Source: Chara braunii (taxonomy: Eukaryota > Streptophyta > Charophyceae > Charales > Characeae). Taken from it: a stretch of 64,000 nt of DNA. Below are positions 52,931-63,227 of the stretch, in pieces. The stretch's first letter is position 1. Every line of letters starts with the position of its first letter. The position numbers were made by a program, and so were the translations under genes. Location of the stretch: assembly GCA_003427395.1 (NCBI GenBank), contig BFEA01000066.1:1073240-1137239 (forward strand). Direction: 5' to 3'. Under the pieces are notes generated by a model. That model had not been told where the DNA came from. It saw only the letters and a program-made list of their open reading frames with translations, and ran no database searches.

Positions 52931-54002
52931 GTTGTGCGCCCGTGCGCCCGACCTCCAAGTTCGTGGCTATGGCCGATCAGCAGGTGTCCGCGCACAGCTA
53001 TGGCACGTGCGTGCGGACCCGCCTTCTCCCCTTACCTCAGACTCGTACATTGTTCTCCCGAGTCGGTCCTCCGCTGGTGTGCTCGAGCATGCAGCTGCTC
53101 TCGTGCACCCGCCAGTGCGCATGTCCGAAGTCCCCGAAGTCTCATGTCGTGCGCCCGTAAGTACGCATGTCGGAAGTGTCCCGATCCTTGGCCCGGTTCG
53201 GTTTATTTACTTTTCCGGGCCCTTTTCACAGTGTGCCCCAGCCCTCGAGTGCTGCAGCGCTGCCGACAATTTCCAGCGCCCCGGTATCGTGGCTTTTTCG
53301 AGCCTGTGCCAGGGCCTGTTTGGACACCCGAAAGGTTTTCAGCGAAGGGGGCCTTTTCGTCGGGTACCGGGCCTTTTGCAGCGCCCTGTTATTGGACCTC
53401 CTTCCAAGTCTAGGTTCGAGCCTGTCGTCCCGTGGTCCCCACATGAAAGGCACCGGACCCTATAGAATTTTGCAGGGCCCGAACCCTGGAATAAATAATC
53501 TCATGGCCCAAGGGTCCTTTTCCCAACCTTAGGCCGGCAGCCCTTTTTAGGTCTCACGTACTGCCCAAATGCAACGGTCTCGTGCGTGCTCGCGTAGCAT
53601 TCTCTCTCAAATTTGGACCTCGTGGTGAACTTTAGTGTTACCGCTGCTTAGTCCGTCCGAGGGCTTGTCTCAAGAGTCGGCGCCCTCTATTGTCTCGTTC
53701 GTTGCCCGACTCTTAACGTGAGCCTGGTCCTCTCGTCCTTGTCCTTCATCCGAAGCTTCTGGCACCTCTGCTGCAGTAGTCATTCCTTTATGTCTTGGCA
53801 ATGATGTGCCTCAATAGTGTGCGTAAATCAAGCCCACTCGAGGCTCATGAATCGGCTCTTTCCAGACCCCTCAACCTCGGTGTCCGTCGGGCGAATATGA
53901 TATTGTGTCCTTTTACTATCGGTTGTGTTCCCGCCAGGCAAAACAGCTGAATCCAACGCTCCTCAAATGTTATCATCAAGGAAGTAAAGGGCGGCGTAAG
54001 GC
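52931..54002. other. unassigned sequence, no gene seen
   Basis: Mixed-complexity DNA. The open frames here (up to 223 codons starting in the GC-rich array) carry no motif I recognise. Confidence 0.5.
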
Positions 54003-54549
54003 TGGAGCCGCCCGACAGCAGCCCCCCCCCCATTCTCGACGTCCCCGGCGAGCCATGCTGCGTCAGCTGCTGGAGCGAGTGCCTACACGCTCACGGGCGA
54101 GCAGGGTGGACACAGGCAGCCATAGCCGGGCTGGCCTGCACATTGCTGGATGGGGCGCACGGTGGTCTTCGGGTGCATGTGGCATCTGTGTGGAGGATCG
54201 AAGTTGTGAGTGAAGCGAGGGACAAACCTGGTGCTTGATGCGAACGGCATTGGCCGAGATCTGCCCGTACATCGGAAAGCTGTTGACGTCACCGACGACA
54301 TTGTAGATAGGCTGATAGGATCTGCCATTCGTAGTCTGAGCACTGAGCGCAAGTTAGGGGGACGACATTGGTTTATTGGTGATGATGAAGAGACTATTCC
54401 AACATTGTCATTTGTGAGCTCTGTTGTGCTCTTATTTGGTGTAACTCGAGTTGCAATTCTGCTTTTGGTTCGAGGTCAAGACTATCTGGTTTTCATATGT
54501 ATGATGCTGCTTGGTTTCTGAATTTCACTATCGCTCATTTTCCTTGCAT
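54003..54549 (+). mobile_element. truncated, diverged LTR of the E2/E3 family
   Basis: Matches the 3' half of the family LTR in order: acgctcacgggcgagc, gcagccatagccg, ctggatggggcgca, gtgatacgag-like gtgaagcgaggg, gaacggcattggccgagatctgc, gctgttgacgtca, and gctcattttccttgca at the end. The 5' half is missing. Contains TGACGTCA at 54284-54291. Confidence 0.82.
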
Positions 54550-54571
54550 TTCTATGTTCTAGTGGAAAATT

Positions 54572-54625
54572 CACTCCGTTTTGCACATTTTTAGTGGAGC
54601 GAGGCTCAGAGAGAGCGAGAAAGCC

Positions 54626-54664
<39 letters not shown>

Positions 54665-54692
54665 CTGACTGTGCACACCATATCTCCTTTTG

Positions 54693-54770
<78 letters not shown>

Positions 54771-54873
54771 CCTCCACTACTCTCAAAATGTGCAAAATGG
54801 GACTGGATCCTCCGCCTTACTCCGTTTTGCACATTTCGAGTAGTGGAGCGAGGCCCAGAGAGAGCGAGAAAGC

Positions 54874-54950
<77 letters not shown>

Positions 54951-54951
54951 N

Positions 54952-55017
<66 letters not shown>

Positions 55018-55057
55018 TATCTGACTGTGCACACCATATCTCCTTTTGTCACACAGA

Positions 55058-55094
<37 letters not shown>

Positions 55095-55196
55095 AGGGCC
55101 TCCACTACTCTCAAAATGTGCAAAATGGGACTGGATCCTCCGCCTTACTCCATTTTGCACATTCGAGTAGAGCGAGGCCCAGAGAGAGCGAGAAAG

Positions 55197-55237
<41 letters not shown>

Positions 55238-55269
55238 CTGACTGTGCACACCATATCTCCTTTTGTCAC

Positions 55270-55345
<76 letters not shown>

Positions 55346-55380
55346 CCTCCACTACTCTCAAAATGTGCAAAATGGGACTG
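54572..55380. mobile_element. three tandem inverted-repeat units carrying AG microsatellites
   Basis: Each unit starts tcc(g/a)ttttgcacattt(c)gagtagtggagcgagg and ends with the inverse (cctccactactctcaaaatgtgcaaaatggga). Units: 54575-54802, 54820-55130, 55149-55377. Inside each, in order: cagagagagcgagaaagcc, (AG)n, atctgactgtgcacaccatatctccttttgtcac, a CA, CG or no run, (AG)n. An 18-bp spacer ctggatcctccgccttac separates the units. Looks like a MITE-type inverted-repeat element, tandemly duplicated, whose AG tracts expanded independently. One N at 54951. Confidence 0.7.
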
Positions 55381-56010
55381 GATCCGCCGCTATAACATGT
55401 AACTGTACATTGCAATATTTTTTTGTATTTTGTCCATGTCGAAAGGCCCAGAGAAATGGTGCCACTTCGATGCTTTTTTTTTTTTTTGGTCGAGAGTAGC
55501 GGTAGATCCTTTTTTTTTTTTTTTTCCAGACATCCTCGCCAAACAAACAAAAAAGAAGAAACAATTTGCGACCACATGCACAAAAGACAAAACACATGGG
55601 ATGCTCTAGCAGCAGATTCATTCTCATTTTCCGAGTTTGGTGAGTACAACAGATTCCGAATTTGTCTTCATTTTTTTGGGAAAAAAGACAAAATCGGATG
55701 CTCGCTTCTGCAAGATATTCATTCGAATTGAGGGTCCTACCGGAAGACGCAGCTGAAATGGCGCTTGACGTCAAGTGGCGCGTTGTGAACATTCGGGTAC
55801 ACTAACACCCCGGGGTGCACCCGGCCCACCGATTCTCGCGATCGGATGGGCCACACAAACTTTGAACATTCAAACTGGCGTGCAGCGGACCATCCCCCTC
55901 ACCCCGCGGCCAATGCTCGTTAAAGGGTTAGGATGCAAAACTTGCCCCTCTTCCCAGGTTCTGGCAAAAGATTACACATTTGGTGAGTAGTGGAGCAAGG
56001 CCCTCATACT
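55381..56010. other. non-coding sequence with scraps related to 61264-61620
   Basis: Words such as tttggtgagtagtggagcaaggcc (55979-56003) and the complement of ctgctagaacatggaat...gttttgtcttttgtgca (55565-55640) link this region to the tandem repeats at 61264-61620. T homopolymers at ~55475-55487 and 55509-55526. No gene seen. Confidence 0.5.
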
Positions 56011-56104
56011 GCCACTTTCTTTTTTTTATAGAGAAATACTCATGTTACGATCCTGGTCATTTCCAGTGCAAGACAAGGCCACCCAATTGCGAAAGAAACG
56101 AAAG

Positions 56105-56314
56105 CACCAGAGAAGAGAGAAAGAAGAAGAAGAAGAAGAAGAAGAAGAAGAAGAAGAAGATGTACACCCGCAAGACCAATGACAAATCCACCTTCTCTCT
56201 CCACCTTCCTCCTCCTCCTTCACCTCACCAATCCTATTCTTCTCCCAATAATAATAATAACAATGAGTGGATGAACCAGAATCAATATCCGAAGTTCCCT
56301 CTTACTGCTGACTC

Positions 56315-56349
<35 letters not shown>

Positions 56350-56350
56350 G
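56105..56350. repeat. AAG, AAT and CAA microsatellites
   Basis: AAG run at ~56120-56160, ATA run at ~56247-56262, CAA run at ~56317-56349, separated by unique sequence. Confidence 0.85.
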
Positions 56351-56400
56351 TCCACCATAGCTATGGCTTCCCTCCTCCTTCCTCCTTTCACATGCCTAGG

Positions 56401-56551
56401 CTATGGCGGACTACTGAGGGCCCTGGCCTTCTGTCCTAAGGACAACCCAAAGCAGCTATGGCGGACTACTGAGGGCCCTGGCCTTCTGTCCTAAGGACAA
56501 CCCAAAGCAGCTATGGCGCTGCACTCCTGTCCAAAGGACGACCCAAAGCAG
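56401..56551. repeat. 55-bp tandem repeat, 2.7 units
   Basis: Two identical 55-bp units start at 56401 and 56456 (ctatggcggactactgaggg...cccaaagcag). A third, shortened unit starts at 56511. Confidence 0.92.
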
Positions 56552-57250
56552 CTATGCCGCTGCTGACTAAGCTGCCATGCCCGACTCTGCCTCGAGCTTA
56601 CTTGGTGCGGCACTACCCCAACTGGGGCCTTCCAGATGCAGCGCCCAACAAGGTGATGAAGATGGTGTCCACCATAGCCAGGTAGGTGCCTCGCCACTCT
56701 CCTCCTTCGCCCCCTTCTTCCTCCTCCTCAGGCTGGGCTGCTCGCCATAGCCAGGTTGAGCGCCCAGTTGCCCTTCACCTCCAGGCAGCGCCGTACCAGT
56801 CCAGCGCTGTGCTCCAGCAGCATGTCGCCAATCCTTGCACACCGCAAATGAGGAGGAGCTACTTGCTCCTCCGGAAGATATACCAGCCTACTGGCCTCTT
56901 GGGCGGTGACTTCCTAGGCCGAGCGGCCCCCCAGCAACTGGTACCTCCTCCCTTTCGGAGGGAAACATCATTGCAGGCTCTGCTATCGTCCGGACGACCC
57001 AGGCTACTTGGACTGGTATCGGCCTACCTCTAGTCTACCGCTACTGGGCCTCTAAAAATGCCAACTTTTTGTCGTCTTCTGCTCGGCCTCCAGTACCCGA
57101 CACTCCTACCACTACTTGAGTTGTACCGGCCTACCTGCTACTTGAGTGTTTTTCCCCGCTGCTCTAAGTGTAGCGGGCCTACCCCCGCTACTTGAGTGTT
57201 TTCCGCGCTGCAACCCTCAAAGTCACGGCCACAGGTAAGTACCGGCCCTG
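56552..57250. other. unassigned sequence, possibly E5 LTR
   Basis: Plus-strand reading repeats gctacttgagtgttttcc(c/g)cgctgc at ~57130 and ~57181 and cggcctacct motifs. It lies directly outside the E5 LTR edge at 57460, so part of it may be the E5 3' LTR, but without a second copy the boundary cannot be set. Confidence 0.4.
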
Positions 57251-57460
57251 CGGGGCCTTTCAATCAACAAGTACCCTTGTGGGTCACACACACAATCAGC
57301 CGACAAGCACTCAGACAGGCATGCAAACCAGCAGGCACGCACACACACACAGACTTGGAAACCACAACAGAATGTGGGAATCTCCGCAAGGCATTCATTC
57401 CAGCGGCAAATCCCAGAAATCAGCAGTGTTCTCAGTCTGTGTTTTTGGTGGGTCATTACA
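57251..57460 (-). repeat. E5 3' LTR (partial call, left boundary unknown)
   Basis: On the minus strand the sequence after the polypurine tract GAGAAGGGGGTAG (complement of 57461-57473) begins TGTAATGACCC, a typical chromovirus LTR start. The other LTR is outside the window, so the far end is undetermined. Confidence 0.6.
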
Positions 57461-57501
57461 CTACCCCCTTCTCAAGAGCGAGGTCCCTTCGAGCGAGTAA
57501 C

Positions 57502-58233
57502 TCATTCAGAGTCGGCACAAAATGCATCGTAGAAAGAGAGATTTAGTAAGACCGTGAGGAGTGAGTTTTGCAAAAAACTTAGCAGTCTGTCCATCAGCAA
57601 TCTGTCGTTCATAAGTGTTAACAACACGTGGATTCGTGGAACATTCTTTAGCAACTCTTTTCGGTCGATCCAGAAAAATTCGTTCCACGGGTGATAGAGG
57701 AAGCGAACCTTGTATTGTATGTTCCTCCCTCTTCCTTCATGGGAAACGATTTTGTCTATCTCATGGCCGCCATCGATAGGACGAGGTATCATAGAATCTC
57801 GGAAAGGAAAAGTCTCGTCATCGACGTGTGGAAACAATTTGGACGCGTGAAAGACCGGATATGTGCGCAGATGAGGAGGCACGTCAATCACATACGAAGG
57901 ACAAAAATCATCCCTAATCACCTTTAGAACCTGCCAAGGGCCATAGTACAATGGGAGAAGCTTTCGTGATATGCCCTCTTCGTCAGAAAACTCAGACATT
58001 TTGAACCAAACATAACTCCCTACTTTGAAGTTCCCTTCTTTGCGCAACTTGTTAGCATGTTTGATCATGGCATGCTGACGCTTGTTCATTGCTGCGATAG
58101 CAGCTTTGAGCAGGTGTGCATACTTGGCATTGTAGCCAGGCATGCCAGGCGTCAGACCAAGGGACCGTTCGGGGAACAAATATGAGAGAGGATTGTGCAA
58201 CTGCCAACCATATTGCAGCTGATTCGGTGTCAC
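57502..58233 (-). pseudogene. E5 integrase C-terminus with chromodomain-like tail
   Basis: 243 codons: TPNQLQYGWQLHNPL, KRQHAMIKHANKLRKEGNFKVGSYVWFKMSEF, LLPLYYGPWQVLKVIRDDFCPSYVIDVPPHLRTYPVFHASKLFPHVDDETFPFRDSMIPRP, then tail YKVRFLYHPWNEFFWIDRKELLKNVP. The last ~45 residues past this point are frame-read-through. It continues the integrase at 58240, separated by a stop at 58240-58242. Confidence 0.87.
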
Positions 58234-58239
58234 GCCAAT

Positions 58240-58851
58240 TCAAGTGTGAATGAAGTTGTTGTACAACCCTTTCACTTTGTGTAACTCCTTGTCCCACGTG
58301 TTCTGATCTGGAACAATTAATGCGTGAAGTAGTTGAATGACAGTCTGGTTGATTTCCTCTGCCAATCCATTGGCTTCGGGGTGTCGACCAAAAGTCTCGT
58401 TGAGTTTAATGTCATAGATCTGCGAAGTGAAGTCTTTCCAATCAGCGCTAATGAACCTGGTGTCCTGATCACTCACAAGAGTTTTCGGGGGTCCATAATG
58501 CAGAATGTACTGCTGGTGAAATTCTTCGATCACAAGCTCAGTTGGTGCATGAGGAGGTAGAGGAATCAGATTCAAAATTTTGGAAAAACGATCCACTATG
58601 ACCATGACTTGTGAATGTCCTCCCTCGCTCACCTTCCCCATGTTTGTGAAATCGATAGAGACTGATGGGATTGGGAGGGGTTTCAGCAGGCCATAAGGCT
58701 TATGCCTATGGACCTTTGTTCTTTGACAGACTTGACATTCAACAAAAAAATTCTGAGCAGATCCCTTCATTCCTGGCAGCCGAAGTGTCCACTTCGACGA
58801 TGTGCCAAATCCAAGAAATGAGTCCGGAGAGACGCATGGTTGGGTACACAC
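58240..58851 (-). pseudogene. E5 integrase catalytic core
   Basis: CQVCQRTKVHRHKPYGLLKPLPIPSVSIDFTN (first aspartate), VMVIVDRFSKILNLIPLPPHA, GPPKTLVSDQDTRFISADW (second aspartate), TFGRHPEANGLAEEINQTVIQLL (glutamate; usual NGQAE is NGLAE). Ends HKVKGLYNNFIHT at a TGA/TAA-type interruption. The upstream finger histidines are in another frame. Confidence 0.87.
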
Positions 58852-58910
58852 AAACGATCAAACTTCCCATACCGGCGAAATACAAGACCCTCACACTCGT
58901 GAAAATCAGG

Positions 58911-59363
58911 CTAACTGTTCGGGTCAGCCTTGAGCTGCTCAAGGATGGGATTAAGGTCCGGATCCTTGGCAGTGTGCTCGACCAGATCCTCCTTCAGTTT
59001 CCTCGGGAGGTCATACGAGCTCACAAGGCAAGTCAAAAACTCAGGATGACGCGACAAAGCATCAGCAACACGATTATAACAGCCTTTCTTATGCTTTAGT
59101 TCAAAGTTGTAAACATCAATGCCGTGCAGCCAGCGGGTCAGTGTCGGAGAGAGATCAGTTTGCGTTTTAATCCACTGCAAGGTCTGATGATCTGAGTAGA
59201 CCTTGAAGTGACGACCCAAGAGGTAGTGCTTCCAATGTGTGAGCGCTTCTTGCAAACCATAGAGCTCACGCATATACGTGGAGGTAGCTACCTTGTGGCT
59301 GGGCATGTGTTTGCTGTAATATTCGAGCAGACGCAGGCCATTGCCATCATCGTGCTGCAGCAC
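58911..59363 (-). pseudogene. E5 RNase H
   Basis: LQHDDGNGLRLLEYYSKHMPSHKVATSTYMRELYGLQEALTHWKHYLLGRHFKVYSDHQTLQWIKTQ, then KHKKGCYNRVADALSRHPEF. The catalytic start (TTDAS) lies just upstream, cut off by TAG at 59379-59381. The frame continues into the linker before the integrase finger and is lost at ~58911. Confidence 0.87.
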
Positions 59364-59378
59364 TGCACCAATCCCATA

Positions 59379-60287
59379 CTAGCTCGCGTCCGTAGTGACC
59401 ACGAACGTGAGGTTGGGATGACTTACCAAAGCCTCTTTCAAGGCTTGGAACGCAGTCTCACATTTCTCACACCACGCATAGGCAACATTCTTGCTTGTTA
59501 GTCTCGAGAGTGGGTGAGCAATGACAGAAAATTTTGGCACAAACTTCCGATAATACGAGGCTAAACCAAGAAAAGAACGCACTTCGCGTACGTTTGCCGG
59601 TTGAGGCCACTTTCGTATGACCTCAAGCTTGGTTGCCTCCGGCTCAAGGCAGTTTGCAGACAATCGGTGCCCAAGATAGACAACGTTGTCCCTTCCAAAC
59701 TCAGATTTTTCTAAGTTGAGGTGCAGTTGTGCCTCCTTGAGGACCTGCAAAACCTCCTCAAGGTGCTTGACGTGCTCTTCTATGGACTTGCTGAACATCA
59801 AGATGCCATCGAGGTAAACAACAACAAGCCTGTTAAGCTGATGGTGGAGGACCTTGTCCATGAGGCACTGAAACGTTGCTAGTGCATTCGTAAGACCAAA
59901 GGGTATAACGATGAATTTGTACAGCCCATCGCATGTTTTGAATGCAGTTTTGTGCTGGTCACTCGGATCAACTTCAATCTGGTGGTAGCCAGACTTGAGG
60001 TCGATCTTGGAGAAGACCTTGCACCCACCTGCAGCATCTAGTAGATCATCTATGCGCGGCAAAGGATAAGCGTTCTTTCGGGTGATACGGTTTAGGCCAC
60101 GATAGTCAATACACATTCGGAGTTTGCCGCCTTTCTTTAGCACAAACAGGACAGGTGCACCGAACTCAGACTCGCTAGGCCTAATCCATCCACGATCAAT
60201 CATGTCATGAATTTGTCTCCTCGAATTTGAAAAGAAGATAGCCTCTATTTTAAATTTGATTAACTCCTCCAACTCGCCTTGTCCCAT
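59379..60287 (-). pseudogene. E5 reverse transcriptase
   Basis: 302 codons: [117 protein letters not shown], where the catalytic YLDD box reads YLDG, LNLEKSEFGRDNVVYLGHRLS, RSFLGLASYYRKFVPKFS, up to FVVTTDAS and a TAG where other copies have glutamine (DASQYGIG). The second active-site aspartate is therefore lost as well as the frame. N-terminal RT sequence continues to ~60465 (IYRMGQGELEELIKF). Confidence 0.9.
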
Positions 60288-60465
60288 ACGGTAGATGCAA
60301 CCCTTTGGAGGAACACTCCCTTCTATTATCTCGATTTTGTGTTTAACCGGACGCTCGGGAACTCCACGCGGTTTGGCCAGAACTTCAGGAAATCGATCTA
60401 ATAGACGGCGAATGTTTGACGGGACTTTTGGTGGAGGATCATCCTCATCGGGAGCAGGGTTGTCG
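60288..60465 (-). pseudogene. E5 RT N-terminal leader segment
   Basis: The minus strand reads through the GCIYRMGQGEL start of RT and upstream VKHKIEIIEGSVPPKG-like and PRGVPERP-like text typical of the region between protease and RT. Homology stops abruptly at about 60465, where GC-rich sequence begins. Confidence 0.7.
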
Positions 60466-62005
60466 AGCCCCGGCCCCGGGGGCCCGACGAGGGTCCCGGG
60501 GGCCGGGGGTGGGCACCCTTGGCCCCGACAAAAAGAAGTAAAAAAAAAAAAAAATCAAAAAAATCAAAAAAATCAAAAAAATCAAAAAAATAAATAAATA
60601 ATAATAATAATAATAAAAAATAAAAACAGGGGGGTGCGCAGCCGCAGCCTGCACCCCCTGGGCCAAACTGCAATATTGCAGTTTTGGCCCGACCTTGGGC
60701 CCCCCCCCGTGGCTACACCCCCCCTGGTGAGCCCGGGGTAGTGCAGGCGCGGGGCTGGAGCCGGGGCCCAGCGGGGTGAGGGGCCGGGGTTGGCTGGCAA
60801 CGGGGGCGGGGGTGCAGGGTCGGGGCAGGGGCAGGGGTGCGGGCGCGGGGGTGTGGGTGCGGGGTGGGGCGGGGCCGGGGGAGGGGGTGCGGTCGGCACC
60901 CCACAAATTTTTTATTTTTTTTTTCCTTTTTTTATTTTTTTTGGTTCAGAACCCCTTTGACATTATCAGAGAACCCTTGCGGGTACTCTGAGAAGGGGGT
61001 GGGGGAAGTGAGCAAACAAATAGCCCTTTGACATTTAACTGAGAACCCTTGCGGGTAATCTGAGAGGCCCTGCAAATCATTAGCAAGGGCCTACTCGCTG
61101 CGAAAGAGGCAGCTCTCGACATATTGCAATGCACTAGCACGCCAACTATATATGGCGTAGATTCACATTAACTTCCTTGTTTCAGCAGTTATGGGACCAC
61201 TGAGCACGTGATTATTTGGGCAGTAGCAGGCCAACTCACCACGTGATTTTCAGGGCTTCCCTCCACTACTCACCAAACGTGCAAAACTCGAATGAATTTT
61301 CTGCTAGAACATGGAATCATATGCTGCCAGGCCCTTAGGGCCACTGCAGGTAGGAAAAGGAAAACAAAAAAAGAAAGAGTGTGCAGAACTCAAATGAATT
61401 TTCTGCTAGAACATGGAATGATACGCTGCCATATGTTTTGTCTTTTGTGCAACGAGTGGAGCCAGCCTCAGCCAGGCCCTTAGGGCCACTGCACGTAGGA
61501 AAAGGGGGAAAATAAAAAAAGAGTGTGCAAAACTCGAATGAATTTTCTGCTAGAACATGGAATCATACATTGCCATATGTTTTGGCTTTTGTGCAAGTGG
61601 TGACGAGTGGAGGCAGAAACAAAATAAAAAGGGAGAGCTACCATAGTAAGTAGTTGTAGCCCATAACTGCCGGAACACGGACCTAACTTCGGATCCATAA
61701 GATATATTGCTGGCCTGCTCCTCTCGTGTCCGAAATGTGACGAATGTCTCTGGTGGGACATGGACTCGATGATGGGAGCCTTGCAGATTCTCGGCTGGGC
61801 GGCCTTCAAAAAAAAAAAACGAAATTCAATGAGGAATACGTTCCCTAATTTTTTTTTTGGCGCCCTAAGCCTTTCCCGACACACCCCTTCCCCAACCCTT
61901 CCCCCCCGACCGCTGCCCCCCCAAAGTCAAAGTTTCTCTGCGGATTTGGGCTGTACTCAGCAAACGCAGTAAGGGTGGTGGGGCGGGGGTGTCGTGGTGG
62001 CGGGG
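60466..62005. other. sequence interrupting E5 between RT and protease
   Basis: GC-rich (ggccccgggggcccg) at the left edge, an (aaaaatc)n run at ~60541-60590, an AAT run at ~60595-60616, the palindrome aaactgcaatattgcagtttt (~60665-60685), and GC-rich sequence to ~60900. A direct repeat of ccctttgacatt..gagaacccttgcgggta.tctgag occurs at ~60953-60993 and ~61023-61064. Three tandem units containing cgaatgaattttctgctagaacatgg start near 61279, 61382 and 61525. No gene. Likely one or more insertions in E5 plus collapsed repeats. Confidence 0.55.
61264..61620. repeat. tandem repeat (gtgcaaaactcgaatgaattttctgctagaacatgg), 3 units
   Basis: Units are about 105-145 bp and share gtgca(g/a)aactc(g/a)aatgaattttctgctagaacatggaat. 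Between them are gccatatgttttg(t/g)cttttgtgcaa and ggcccttagggccactgca(g/c)gtagg. The leading cctccactactcaccaaa is the same inverted-repeat end seen at 54575-55377. Confidence 0.75.
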
Positions 62006-62784
62006 NNNNNNNNNNNNNNNNNNNNNNNNNNNNNNNNNNNNNNNNNNNNNNNNNNNNNNNNNNNNNNNNNNNNNNNNNNNNNNNNNNNNNNNNNNNNNNN
62101 NNNNNNNNNNNNNNNNNNNNNNNNNNNNNNNNNNNNNNNNNNNNNNNNNNNNNNNNNNNNNNNNNNNNNNNNNNNNNNNNNNNNNNNNNNNNNNNNNNNN
62201 NNNNNNNNNNNNNNNNNNNNNNNNNNNNNNNNNNNNNNNNNNNNNNNNNNNNNNNNNNNNNNNNNNNNNNNNNNNNNNNNNNNNNNNNNNNNNNNNNNNN
62301 NNNNNNNNNNNNNNNNNNNNNNNNNNNNNNNNNNNNNNNNNNNNNNNNNNNNNNNNNNNNNNNNNNNNNNNNNNNNNNNNNNNNNNNNNNNNNNNNNNNN
62401 NNNNNNNNNNNNNNNNNNNNNNNNNNNNNNNNNNNNNNNNNNNNNNNNNNNNNNNNNNNNNNNNNNNNNNNNNNNNNNNNNNNNNNNNNNNNNNNNNNNN
62501 NNNNNNNNNNNNNNNNNNNNNNNNNNNNNNNNNNNNNNNNNNNNNNNNNNNNNNNNNNNNNNNNNNNNNNNNNNNNNNNNNNNNNNNNNNNNNNNNNNNN
62601 NNNNNNNNNNNNNNNNNNNNNNNNNNNNNNNNNNNNNNNNNNNNNNNNNNNNNNNNNNNNNNNNNNNNNNNNNNNNNNNNNNNNNNNNNNNNNNNNNNNN
62701 NNNNNNNNNNNNNNNNNNNNNNNNNNNNNNNNNNNNNNNNNNNNNNNNNNNNNNNNNNNNNNNNNNNNNNNNNNNNNNNNNNNN
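62006..62784. other. assembly gap (779 Ns)
   Basis: Preceded by ggtggggcgggggtgtcgtggtggcgggg, again a G-rich edge. The E5 protease frame starts immediately to its right. Confidence 0.99.
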
Positions 62785-63227
62785 TCATGTGTGATAGTGC
62801 GATCTTTGTCAAAAGTGACGCGCACACCTTTGACAACATGTGTTGAGGTGACAACCTCTTGGTTGCCCACCTGGGTCTGACAAGGGTTTTGCAATTCCAC
62901 TTGCTTCATTCCCAGGCCTGCCTTACGAATCCCGTTAGGAGAAAAGAAGTTAGTCGTTGAGCCATTATCAATCAGCACACGGATGTATCGGCGGTTAATG
63001 AGCAGCTTAAAGAAGATCAATTCCACACTCTCTTGAACACGGCGTTGCTGCTTGAGCTGCAGCCAATGTTCCAGGTGAGAGTGGAAGTCAACTTCCTTAG
63101 TCTCCTCCCAAGGCTCAGTGTAATACTTGAACTGCAGCAGCCTTGGATTCAACATCGGTCCGGGCTTCAAAAGCAGGTTGTTGATCAGATTCAGGCTCCT
63201 TGGAGGGGCCTGCAACCAACGGTTCAA
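62785..63227 (-). pseudogene. E5 aspartic protease
   Basis: VELIFFKLLINRRYIRVLIDNGSTTNFFSPNGIRKAGL: the active-site loop reads DNGST (D-S/T-G usual, so S/T is replaced by N but G is kept). Followed by VVTSTHVVKGVRVTFDKDRTITH. The second half of the protease is lost in the gap. Upstream is Gag-Pol linker sequence. Confidence 0.78.

Noticed and set aside
54571-55241. Repeating RERERE and SLSLSL frames.
   Set aside because: Readings of AG dinucleotide repeats, not proteins.
61845-63227. 460-codon minus frame from Gag-Pol across the second gap to 61845.
   Set aside because: Only the part right of 62784 is sequence-supported protease; the rest is Ns and unrelated GC-rich DNA.
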